DNA of 22,863 nt from Planctomycetota bacterium (GTDB taxonomy: Bacteria > Planctomycetota > Planctomycetia > Pirellulales > Pirellulaceae). The notes under the pieces were generated by a model that ran no database searches, had not been told where the DNA came from, and saw only the letters and a list, made by a program, of their open reading frames with translations. The stretch's first letter is position 1; each line of letters opens with the position of its first letter. Both the position numbers and the translations under genes were made by a program. This document shows positions 1 through 7,079 of this stretch, piece after piece. The DNA is taken from positions 1-22,863 of the forward strand of contig JAPLNJ010000349.1 of NCBI GenBank assembly GCA_026692885.1, read 5' to 3'.

Positions 1-210
1 AATGAGGTTTTACGGTTCCGCAGTGCCGGGCCCCAGACAGGGCTCAGACGTACAGAATTCAAAATTGGCGGTTTGGCGACTTTGCCAAGTCAGAGTGGTT
101 TGTCCGCCAATTTTGAATTGTGTACGTCTGAGCCCTCGCGGCAAGCCCCGTCCAGGCGACAACGTTAAACCTCATTCTTGCCACTCCCACCGTCAAAACC
201 GTTTGGTGCT
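1..210. repeat. Long-palindrome element, copy 1 (left end cut by window)
   Basis: Two 31-nt arms, 43-73 and 106-136 (GGCTCAGACGTACAG... and its complement), pair with one mismatch around a 32-nt loop. Outer arms (AATGAGGTTTTACGGTT near base 2, and CGTTAAACCTCATT around 162-175) continue the inverted repeat. The right end CGTTTGGTGCT (200-210) is identical to the right terminus of the complete copy at 10715-10960. No ORF inside is credible. It looks like a non-autonomous mobile palindrome; that it moves is inference. Confidence 0.75.
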
Positions 211-299
211 AGGACTAGACGGTTTTTCAGGTGTTGTAATCCACTTTGGCATTTAACGAATGCCCCCGGCTTGGCCCTCATCGTTAACGACAAATTCTT

Positions 300-620
300 C
301 GCCCCGATAGTGGCAGCCACATAGCAGCCCAGGGCAGAGCGGAGCGGCGTTAGCCGCGTAGCGCCGCCCTGGGTTATGTGAGAATCGAGAACACTAGCCC
401 TGAAGGGGCGAAACAAGCCTTGGTCATGTCTGACGAACGATGCGAGTTAGAGGAACCGCCTTGTTTCGCCCTTTCAGGGCTACCATGCTGCTTCGATACC
501 GTACCCAGGGCGTCGCTCTGCGGCTGTCGCCGCGACGCTGTGCCCTGGGCTGATTTGTTTGGCCCCTTTGGGGCGAGAACACCAGGAATATCCACCGTCT
601 TTGCCGACCAACTTCCGTAA
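300..620. repeat. Cluster of palindromic intergenic repeats
   Basis: Three separate hairpin-forming units follow one another. 318-380 has CACATA and CCCAGGGC on the left answered by GCCCTGGG and TATGTG on the right. 396-417 pairs with 460-481 (AGCCCTGAAGGGGCG... versus ...CGCCCTTTCAGGGCT, one mismatch of 22) with a 42-nt loop. 504-549 is bounded by CCCAGGGC/GCCCTGGG. A short GCCCCTTTGGGGC palindrome lies at 562-574. The block GGCAGCCACATAGCAGCC (313-330) recurs at the far end of the window near 22559. Open frames here are by-products of the repeats. Confidence 0.7.
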
Positions 621-718
621 ACAATACCTGCCCGATGGCTTGCATGCGCCAACCCCAACTTTGCATCACCCTGGCCCGCTGCTGTGAACATTGCGGCAAT
701 TGTCCAAGTCCTCGATTT

Positions 719-831
719 CTCTCGTTCCAACGCTCTGCGTCGGAACGCAAGCCACGGACGCTCTGCGTCCTTGGGCAGACGACGCGGAGCGTCGAAATAC
801 TTGCGTTCCCACGCGGAGCGTGGGAACGAGA
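719..831 (+). repeat. Array of GGA/TCT-triloop hairpins, composite copy A
   Basis: Four palindromes in a row share the core GC-(GGA or TCT)-GC but have different stems: 723-747 (imperfect), 756-770 (GGACGC-TCT-GCGTCC), 781-793 (GACGC-GGA-GCGTC) and 804-828 (11-bp perfect stem with GGA loop). Related composites occur at 6893-6975 (opposite orientation) and 16341-16512. The translated remnants (SAWER, SVGTR-type peptides) are familiar from spurious planctomycete ORFs. It resembles REP-like intergenic repeats. Confidence 0.75.
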
Positions 832-845
832 AAAAATTCGCGCGC

Positions 846-941
846 GCAGGGGGGACCCCCCCTGCACCCCCCGGGCTCCGTGCGGGCTTGCACGGGCGGG
901 TCACCGCTCGGCTACCGCCTCGACTGGTGACCCGCCCGTGC
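846..941. repeat. G/C-tract hairpin and strong 16-bp hairpin just downstream of the SIR2-NACHT-FGE gene
   Basis: A G6/C7 palindrome lies at 846-865. Next to it, 890-905 (GCACGGGCGGGTCACC) and 926-941 are perfect 16-bp inverted repeats around a 20-nt loop, 19 bp past the stop codon of the minus-strand gene. No T-run follows on the minus strand, so it is not a canonical intrinsic terminator. It could act as a transcript-end or mRNA-stabilising structure, or be a further dispersed repeat. In DGR loci a hairpin is often found just after the variable region, which makes the position notable. Confidence 0.65.
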
Positions 942-960
942 CGCCCGCCCGTCGCCATGC

Positions 961-3900
961 TCAAGAAAACGGACGAATATCCTCCTTGACACTGACGGCA
1001 AGCACCAGCGGACGAATATCCTCCTTGACACTGACGGCAAGCACCAGCCGGAAACCGAGGAGGCTGAAGCGATCGCCCGGCTCCCAGCCGTCGCGGTACG
1101 CACAGCGGCAGCCGCGGGCGCTGCCAGCCCAGCCGCCGCCGCGGTAGACGCGGCGCGAGCCTTCCCCAGCCCACGCTGTACCATCGTCGGGTGCGCCCAC
1201 GTAGTTGCTGTGCCACACATCCTCGCACCACTCCCACACGTTGCCGTGCATGTCGTGCAGGCCCCAAGCGTTCGGCTGCTTGGTCCCGACCGGCTGGGTC
1301 TGCCCACCGCTGTTGCCGTCGAACCAAGCGTATTCGCCGAGCAACGCCGCATCGTCGCCAAAACTGTACTCCGTGGTCGTGCCGGCGCGGCAGGCATATT
1401 CCCACTCGGCTTCCGTTGGCAACCGACCGCCGACCCACGCGCAAAAGGCCCGCGCCTCGGCCCAACTCACGCCTACGACCGGCTGCTCCGGCTGGTTGAA
1501 ACGCCGATCATCCCAGTACGCTGGCTTGTTCACGGAGCTGCCGACGGCCTTCATGAACGCTGCATATTGGCCGTTGGTGACCGGGTACTTTCCCAGCCAG
1601 AAGCCCTGCGAGATACGGACACGGTGAAGGGGTCTTTCACTCGGATACTCCGACTTCTCCGCTCCCATTTCGAATTCGCCGGCGGGAATCTCGACGAACG
1701 TGACCCCGCTGCGGTCGTCACGGATGACCTTCCGCTCGTCCGCGGCTGGCGGCAGCGTAATTCCCAGGCGAGCCAAGATCTCGCGGGCGTAGCCTTGCGT
1801 TTCCCGGTCGTCCGTCGCGGCCAGACGCCGAGCGATTTCTGCCAGTTCGGGCACTTGATCGGCTCGGTCGCGCAGCAAGCGGAGCACGGCCGCCAGACGC
1901 CGCGGCGATTCGGCGAGTTCCAGCGTTTCCGTAACCGGCGTGGCCGAGAAGAACAGGGCCTCGGCCAGACAGCGATCGGCCAGGTCGGGATGGTCCTCGG
2001 CGACGCCGACCGCCAGCAACTCGCGGAAGAACGCCTCGCAAAACGGCCGCGAACGGCGTAGCGACAACAACGCCACCTCGCGCCACCAGCTGTCGGCCGC
2101 CTGTGACGCCAACTCTTTGGCCAGCCCTTCGCGCGCCGCGTAGTCGGCGGCCAAGTACTCTTGAAAACTCAGGTGCAGAAAGCCGCAGCGTCCATCGCCT
2201 TCGCCGGCCAGCACGCCGGTCTCGTCCTTCATGCGTGCGACAAACTCGCGACCGTCGCGGCCCAGCCCGGAACTGGCCGCAACTTCCGCCAAGCCGCGTT
2301 CGGCTTCCGCCGCCAGTTCGTCCAGCGGCGCCGCCGTGCGGTTCTGCTCGCCGTGCATCCACCAGGCCAGGCGCGCCAGCACCGCTTGAGCCGCTTCGGC
2401 GTCGAACGTCTGAACGCCACGCCCCAACTCCGATTCGTAGAGATCGCGGCGCCAGTGCTGCAGCAGCACGCGAACACAAATCGCGAACAGCTCGGCACGA
2501 TTCGTGGGCAGGGTTTGCTCGTCATGGAAGACGATGCACAGGATCGTCAGCAACAGCGGGTTGGTACACAGTTCGCGAATGTGGCCGGTCTGGTAGGCCG
2601 GACGTGCCAGGACTTCCAGCAGCTTGTCAGCGCGTGTTTCCGCCAACGTCGGCGGATGGAGCAGCTTGCGATAAGCCGCGCCGAACCAGTCGCGCACGAA
2701 ACGTTCGATCTGACCCTGGTCCAGCGGGCGGACGTGGAACTCGACGAAACTTGGCCCCAGCGCCACGCCGTCGCGGAAATAGCCCGCGAAACGGCAGGTG
2801 ACGAGGAAGTGATCGCGCGGCCGTCCCGTGAGCGCGTCTTGCACCCAGCGGGAAACGATTTGCCGCGCCGCCGGGTCGATCACTTCGTCCAGCCCGTCCA
2901 GAATCCACAACAAGTCGCCGCCACGGCCGTTCCACAGGTCGTCGCCCGGTGCCGTCAGTCCGTCCGGAGCTGCGGCACATTGCGTCTCGTCGGACAGGAA
3001 CGTCCGCAGGCCGTACTTTTCGTCCAGCGCCGTACGGCTCAGGTTGCGAAAGCGAAGCAGCACGGGCGTGATCCCGGCGGGCAGGCCCAGGTCCTCAGAC
3101 AGGCACTGGCGGCTGGCCAGTCGCCAGGCGATCTGCCGCGCGCCCGTGGTCTTGCCCGAGCCGGGTTCGCCCAGCAGGACGACGCCGCGCTGGCCGAGCC
3201 GCGCCGCTTGGTGGAAGACTTGGCCGAGATCGACGTGTTCCTCGCGCTCGGCGTGGTGTTCCTGGTAGCGTTCCATGCCGCGCTGGTCCAGCGACCTGGC
3301 CAGCGTGGTTTGTAGCGGCACGTAGGCATCGTTGATCGGCAGCTCGATCTGCAAACTTCGCCCCATGCCCAACAATTTCAGGCGGGAGGTTTCGTCGGCC
3401 AGACGCGTCAGGTAGGCCGTGACGGTCTCCGGCAACGCGGCCAGTTCACGCCGCGGCAATCGCTTGCGTTTGCCGCCGCCGGTGTTCTTGGGCGGTGGCG
3501 GGCCCAGCCGTTGCAGAAACGTTGACAATTCCGAGTAGTCATCGCCGTAAACCAGTGGAAACACCCGGCCGAGTGGCTCAACTTTTTCGTGTCGCCGCAC
3601 GAGCCGGTAATGCCGATGCTCGACACCACCGGCCGTTTCAATCGCCGCAAGCCAGGTCAGAAAGTTGCCGAAGTTTGGATCCGCCAGCCCTTCGTCGCCG
3701 CAGCCGATGAAAAGTAGGCTCTTGGTCATGCCAAGAGCTTTCATCGCCTCCTGGCTGTACTGGTGGTTCAGCACGGTTTCGTACGATCGGATGCCGAGCA
3801 CCACGGAAGCCGGCTGGTCCCAGCGTCCGTGCAGGTGCAGCACGCGGCGGTCTTCGCCCCGCACCACACGCGCCGCGTCTGCCGTGTCTTGCCAGGTCAC

Positions 3901-4347
3901 GTGTTTGAGCTTGGCGACTTTTTCGAGCAGGTCGTCGTAGTTGGTCGTGACCAGCGGCGTAGCGAGCGCGGCGAGAGCTCGGATGACAGTCCGGTCAACG
4001 GGCTTCAGATTTTCAAAGGTCGCCCGCAGCCAACGGGCCAATTCGCCGTCGCCGTTCTGACGCAGTTTGCAATGCACTTCTTCCGCAGCCAAAAGCAGTG
4101 CATTCGCGACGTCTGCGGCGGACATTTCCTGGTCGGATTCAAAAGCGAGTCGATCGGCTACGTTGCGACACCAGCGATCCGTCGCGCCCAACGCCCGGCA
4201 AGATTCGATAGCCGACTCGATCAACGCTCGCCACGTCGGTGCCCGCGGGTTGGTGGCCAGCGACACGCCGGAACCGACGACAGCAACCACTTGCTTCCGC
4301 TTGATCAGCTCCCGCAAGTCGTCTTCGAATTCGTGATTGTCCGACAT
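961..4347 (-). CDS. SIR2-NACHT-FGE fusion protein, candidate NLR-like defence effector
   Basis: A 1128-aa protein with three modules. The N-terminal SIR2-like domain (about 1-280) shows VVAVVGSGVSLA at 20-31, TTNYDDLLE at 134-142, HLHG at 171-174 (candidate catalytic His) and FIGCGDEGLADPN at 213-225; relatives in anti-phage systems hydrolyse NAD+. The central NACHT/STAND NTPase has Walker A GEPGSGKTT (393-401) and Walker B LLWILDGLDE (479-488), followed by the family-typical HLSFQEYLAADYAA. The C-terminal formylglycine-generating-enzyme-like (SUMF1/C-type-lectin fold) domain starts near residue 875 and probably acts as a binding or sensor module, not an enzyme. No signal peptide or membrane segment, so cytoplasmic. 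The ATG at 4347 has CAGGAG directly before it, with unusually short spacing. It stands alone; the next gene upstream is a HEAT-repeat protein 142 bp away. The defence role is inferred from architecture; a signalling ATPase is the alternative. Confidence 0.93.
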   Translation of the reverse strand: MSDNHEFEDDLRELIKRKQVVAVVGSGVSLATNPRAPTWRALIESAIESCRALGATDRWCRNVADRLAFESDQEMSAADVANALLLAAEEVHCKLRQNGDGELARWLRATFENLKPVDRTVIRALAALATPLVTTNYDDLLEKVAKLKHVTWQDTADAARVVRGEDRRVLHLHGRWDQPASVVLGIRSYETVLNHQYSQEAMKALGMTKSLLFIGCGDEGLADPNFGNFLTWLAAIETAGGVEHRHYRLVRRHEKVEPLGRVFPLVYGDDYSELSTFLQRLGPPPPKNTGGGKRKRLPRRELAALPETVTAYLTRLADETSRLKLLGMGRSLQIELPINDAYVPLQTTLARSLDQRGMERYQEHHAEREEHVDLGQVFHQAARLGQRGVVLLGEPGSGKTTGARQIAWRLASRQCLSEDLGLPAGITPVLLRFRNLSRTALDEKYGLRTFLSDETQCAAAPDGLTAPGDDLWNGRGGDLLWILDGLDEVIDPAARQIVSRWVQDALTGRPRDHFLVTCRFAGYFRDGVALGPSFVEFHVRPLDQGQIERFVRDWFGAAYRKLLHPPTLAETRADKLLEVLARPAYQTGHIRELCTNPLLLTILCIVFHDEQTLPTNRAELFAICVRVLLQHWRRDLYESELGRGVQTFDAEAAQAVLARLAWWMHGEQNRTAAPLDELAAEAERGLAEVAASSGLGRDGREFVARMKDETGVLAGEGDGRCGFLHLSFQEYLAADYAAREGLAKELASQAADSWWREVALLSLRRSRPFCEAFFRELLAVGVAEDHPDLADRCLAEALFFSATPVTETLELAESPRRLAAVLRLLRDRADQVPELAEIARRLAATDDRETQGYAREILARLGITLPPAADERKVIRDDRSGVTFVEIPAGEFEMGAEKSEYPSERPLHRVRISQGFWLGKYPVTNGQYAAFMKAVGSSVNKPAYWDDRRFNQPEQPVVGVSWAEARAFCAWVGGRLPTEAEWEYACRAGTTTEYSFGDDAALLGEYAWFDGNSGGQTQPVGTKQPNAWGLHDMHGNVWEWCEDVWHSNYVGAPDDGTAWAGEGSRRVYRGGGWAGSARGCRCAYRDGWEPGDRFSLLGFRLVLAVSVKEDIRPLVLAVSVKEDIRPFS
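970..1048 (-). repeat. In-frame 39-bp tandem duplication at the C-terminus
   Basis: Two identical 39-bp units (970-1008 and 1009-1047, plus one shared base) encode LVLAVSVKEDIRP twice, residues 1101-1126, followed only by Phe-Ser-stop. Perfect identity suggests a recent event. FGE domains normally end close to GFRLVL, so the second unit is an added tail. Confidence 0.9.
1048..1155 (-). other. DGR-variable-region-like end of the FGE domain
   Basis: Residues 1065-1100 (RRVYRGGGWAGSARGCRCAY, then RDGWEPGDRFSLLGFR) match the lay-out of FGE-type variable regions: GGxW, then xxxARxCR, AYR, xxxxP, xxR, xxxx, GFR. The codons at the usual variable positions are GCT GGC AGC, GGC, TAC, GAC GGC, GGC GAT and TTC AGC CTC CTC. 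All end in a pyrimidine and 11 of 13 end in C, as expected when adenines in AAC/AAT template codons are randomised. TGG and GAG could derive from AGG and AAG. High-GC codon bias also favours NNC, so this is suggestive only; no template repeat or reverse transcriptase is in the window. Confidence 0.4.
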
Positions 4348-4382
4348 CTCCTGAGCCCCTAATTCTTACAGCAGCGCCGCTC

Positions 4383-4466
4383 TCGTTCCCACGCTCCAAG
4401 GCTGTGAAAGAATGTGCGAACACGATTCATCGTAGGGTGGACCGAGTACTCGCGGCCCACCCTACG
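4383..4466. repeat. Intergenic repeat remnants between the HEAT gene and the SIR2-NACHT-FGE gene
   Basis: 4383-4397 is half of the CGTTCCCACGCTCC-type hairpin found at 804, 6898 and 16485. 4431-4466 is a 36-nt hairpin: CGTAGGGTGG pairs with CCACCCTACG (10 bp) across a loop holding the palindrome CGAGTACTCG. The same sequence is found doubled at 16246-16333. It lies 24 bp past the HEAT gene stop, so it may help end that transcript, but no T-run follows on the minus strand. Confidence 0.7.
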
Positions 4467-4489
4467 TTTTGTCCGTGTCTCTGGCGCGG

Positions 4490-6658
4490 CTACTTCTTCG
4501 GCTGCAATTCCTTCAGCTTCTGCTCGGCGCGGTTGAGCGTCTCCTTGGCATCCCGCTTGACGTTGTCGTTCTTGGAGACCTCGAGCGACTTCTGTAGGGC
4601 GGTCTTAACGGCCTCGGGGTGGTTGTTCCAGAGGTCGCGGCCGATGCGCACCGCGGCAGAGGCCGCCTCCTCCTTCAGGGCCTCGTCGTTCAGGCAGGGC
4701 ACGACTGCCTGAAGGGCCAGGAGGTCGCGGACTTCGGCAAGTCCGCTGAGGGCCTGCCGCTTCTCATCCGGCCGCTTGGCGGCTTCCAGACCGGCGGCGA
4801 GCAACTTGGCGCTCTCCGCCTCCGGGCGGTTCGCCCGGATCCGGCACACGCGGATGTAGCCGCGAATGGCCAGCACCTGATGGGTCTCGCTGGCGGTACC
4901 CTTGGCGACCGCCAGCAGATCGGCCGCCGCCCCGGCGTCCGGCCATTCGGCCAACGCGCGGATGGCCGCCTCTTTAACTTTCTCGTCCTTGTCCTGCCAC
5001 GCCGCGCGCACTGCGGCCAGCGAATTCGGGCCGCCGATGCGGCCCAGCACACCCAGCAGCGCCAGCCGGGCCGGGCCGCTGGACGCACCGAGTGCCTTCA
5101 GGATCGGCTCGGCGCGATTGTCGAAATCCTGATCGCGATTGGCGATCTTCACCAGCGCACCCGCGGCCTCATTGCGGGTCCCGTCGTCGGCGGTCTTCAC
5201 GAGCACTGCGGCCACGGCCGACAGCGCCCCGCTCGGGGCCACCACGCCGAGCGCCTTGAGCGACTCGCTGCGGACCCCAGCGTCGGCATCCTCGGCCGCC
5301 TTCAGCAGCGGTTGCGTTGCCGCGATCAGATGGCGGGCCGCCAGCGCGCGGACAACCTCCAACCGGGTCTTCGGATCCGACTCGCCCAACGCGTTCAGGA
5401 GGGCCTTGTCGATGTCTGCGCCGGGCAATATCTGCAGGCTCTGACGAGCCGTTTCCTGCGACTTGCCGCTGGCAGCGGCAGCCTTGAGCAGCACAGGCAC
5501 CGCAGCCGGATTGCCGAGCGTGCCGAGACCGGCGAGCGCCGCTGCCTGGATGGCCTCGTCGGCGTTCCCGGCCGCGTTCAAGAACTCCGCCACGGTGCTC
5601 TTGTCGCCGCGCCGGGCCAAAGCCTGCAAGCAGGCCAGCTTTCCCTCCGGCTTCTGCGTCTTGACCTGAGCCGCAAGGGCCGCCGTTACCTCCTGGCCCG
5701 GCAGCAGGCAAAGTGCCTCGACGCAGGCGCCGCGGATCTTCACGTCCGGGTCGGCCAAAGCACCGAACAGGGTCGGCAGATCGGCCGCGGTGCCAGCCCG
5801 GCCGATACCGATCAGGCCCGCGCACTTCCGGTGGCTTTCGGCCGACAGCAGTTGTTTGTAGATTCCCAAGGCGGCGGCCTTGTCGCCCTTTTCACCCAGC
5901 GCGCCGGCCAGTCGCACGTAGCAGTCCGCGGCGATGCCCTTGACCAACGGCGAGCCCTTCTGCATGGCAGCCGTGATCGGCGCGATGGCCGACGGGTCGC
6001 CGAGTTTCGCCAGTCCGAGCACCGCGGCGGTACGCACGTCGTCGTTTTGCGCGGCGGCTTCTTTCAGCAAAACGCCCAGGTTCGCTGCGTCGCCGCGAAC
6101 GGCCAGGGCCTGGATGACGGCCACACGCCACACGATCGTGTCAGCGGAGGCGAGCGCTTGCTGCAACGCCGCGTTGGCTTCTGCGGCCGGGTTCTTCTGC
6201 AACGCCCGGCGGGCGGATTCGCGAATCAAGGCGTCTTTGTCGGCCAGACACGGGGCGACCTGCGGCACGACTTCCGCGCGGCCGATGCGTTCCAGTTGGC
6301 GGAGCAGCCACGAGCGGCCCAGCGGCCCAACGTCAGACGACAATTTGGCAGCGATCGCTGTGGCGCAAGCCGCGCGATCGGCTTCCGCGCCCGGCCGGCC
6401 GGCGTGGAAGGCAATCCGTTCGAGCGTGCTCTGCGGGCCGCCACGTTTCCCCGGATCCTCGTTGCTCAGGTCCGGCAGCAGCGAGTCGAGCACTTGGACG
6501 TAGACCGCCGCCCGTTGCGCCGGTGTCTGCTCGGTGGCAGGCTTTTCGCCTTTGAGTTCCCGCGTGAGTTCGCCGACGTTCGGTTCCGCGGCTACCAGGA
6601 ACGTAGCCGTCCCCAGCAGAATTCCGATCGCCAACAGTCCGATCTGGTTGAGTTTCAT
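4490..6658 (-). CDS. Exported HEAT-repeat protein
   Basis: A 722-aa protein with a signal peptide (MKLNQIGLLAIGILLGTATF..., cleavage likely after the AA near 24). Almost the whole mature chain is alanine/leucine-rich HEAT or PBS-lyase-type helical repeats of 30-40 residues, for example DALIRESARRAL, DVRTAAVLGLAKLGD, DPDVKIRGACVEAL, DAGVRSESLKALG and DEKVKEAAIRALAEW. Such solenoids are protein-binding scaffolds, and in planctomycetes they are common in secreted or periplasmic proteins. The C-terminus is a charged helix ending KLKELQPKK. The ATG at 6658 has AAAGGA 7 nt upstream, supporting this start. No catalytic motif is visible, so the exact role is unknown. The gene stands alone between repeat-filled spacers and is not clearly coupled to the downstream SIR2-NACHT-FGE gene. 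Confidence 0.9.
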   Translation of the reverse strand: MKLNQIGLLAIGILLGTATFLVAAEPNVGELTRELKGEKPATEQTPAQRAAVYVQVLDSLLPDLSNEDPGKRGGPQSTLERIAFHAGRPGAEADRAACATAIAAKLSSDVGPLGRSWLLRQLERIGRAEVVPQVAPCLADKDALIRESARRALQKNPAAEANAALQQALASADTIVWRVAVIQALAVRGDAANLGVLLKEAAAQNDDVRTAAVLGLAKLGDPSAIAPITAAMQKGSPLVKGIAADCYVRLAGALGEKGDKAAALGIYKQLLSAESHRKCAGLIGIGRAGTAADLPTLFGALADPDVKIRGACVEALCLLPGQEVTAALAAQVKTQKPEGKLACLQALARRGDKSTVAEFLNAAGNADEAIQAAALAGLGTLGNPAAVPVLLKAAAASGKSQETARQSLQILPGADIDKALLNALGESDPKTRLEVVRALAARHLIAATQPLLKAAEDADAGVRSESLKALGVVAPSGALSAVAAVLVKTADDGTRNEAAGALVKIANRDQDFDNRAEPILKALGASSGPARLALLGVLGRIGGPNSLAAVRAAWQDKDEKVKEAAIRALAEWPDAGAAADLLAVAKGTASETHQVLAIRGYIRVCRIRANRPEAESAKLLAAGLEAAKRPDEKRQALSGLAEVRDLLALQAVVPCLNDEALKEEAASAAVRIGRDLWNNHPEAVKTALQKSLEVSKNDNVKRDAKETLNRAEQKLKELQPKK

Positions 6659-6817
6659 GTGCGTGTCCTTTCACTTTGGCCGGCACATCGCCGGGTCTAA
6701 TTCCGCCCACGACAATTTTGGGCTGGTTGTGGTTGCTGATGTTAGACGTGTTGCTGAACGGGCGGAGCGAGGATCTCCCGACCACCCTGCTTCTCTTCTT
6801 TCCAGCGAGTCATCAAA

Positions 6818-6873
6818 GTAGTCATCACGCTCCGCCGTGATGACATGTCGTCACGACGGAGCGTGACGACTAC
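6818..6873. repeat. 56-bp near-perfect palindrome
   Basis: GTAGTCATCACGCTCCGCCG... (6818-6845) is an imperfect reverse complement of 6846-6873, about 25 of 28 positions paired with almost no loop. It lies 160 bp upstream of the HEAT gene start. The rest of 6659-6817 holds only that gene's leader and no recognisable promoter. Confidence 0.75.
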
Positions 6874-6892
6874 GATACTTGCGACACCTATT

Positions 6893-6975
6893 CTCTCGTT
6901 CCCACGCTCCGCGTCGTCTGTCCAAGGACGCAGAGCGTCCGTGGCTTGCGTTCCGACGCAGAGCGTCGGAACGAG
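6893..6975 (-). repeat. Array of GGA/TCT-triloop hairpins, composite copy B (reverse orientation)
   Basis: Contains a hybrid half-module (6898-6919), GGACGC-AGA-GCGTCC (6926-6940) and a 25-nt palindrome (6949-6973, stem CGTTCCGACGC with AGA loop). Read on the minus strand it matches 719-831 in order, but lacks the stretch between the third and fourth hairpins; the joint falls in the shared core ACGCGGAGCG. 6976-7079 shows nothing recognisable. Confidence 0.7.
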
Positions 6976-7079
6976 AAGAATTGAGGACAACCGCAAGATG
7001 TTCACAGCAGTGGTACTAAAACCTTCTATCGCCTGTACAATCCGAGCCGTCCCTCCGGAGTTCGACTCCCCGTGGACCA

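Noticed and set aside
890..941. Intrinsic terminator
   Set aside because: The stem is strong but no U-run follows in the direction of transcription of the gene it trails.
1..960. CRISPR array
   Set aside because: The repeats are unequal palindromes without regular spacers of constant length; no cas gene is present.
1..960. DGR template repeat or accessory RNA
   Set aside because: No segment similar to 1048-1155 with adenine substitutions was found here or elsewhere in the window.
374..1465. Long minus-strand open frame next to and overlapping the SIR2-NACHT-FGE 3' end
   Set aside because: It reads through palindromic repeats and an alternative frame of the FGE domain; composition is Arg/Gly/Pro-rich with no domain.
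4619..6700. 693-aa plus-strand open frame opposite the HEAT-repeat gene
   Set aside because: It is the antisense of a high-GC coding region; low-complexity Arg/Gln/Gly composition, while the minus strand has a signal peptide and clear HEAT repeats.
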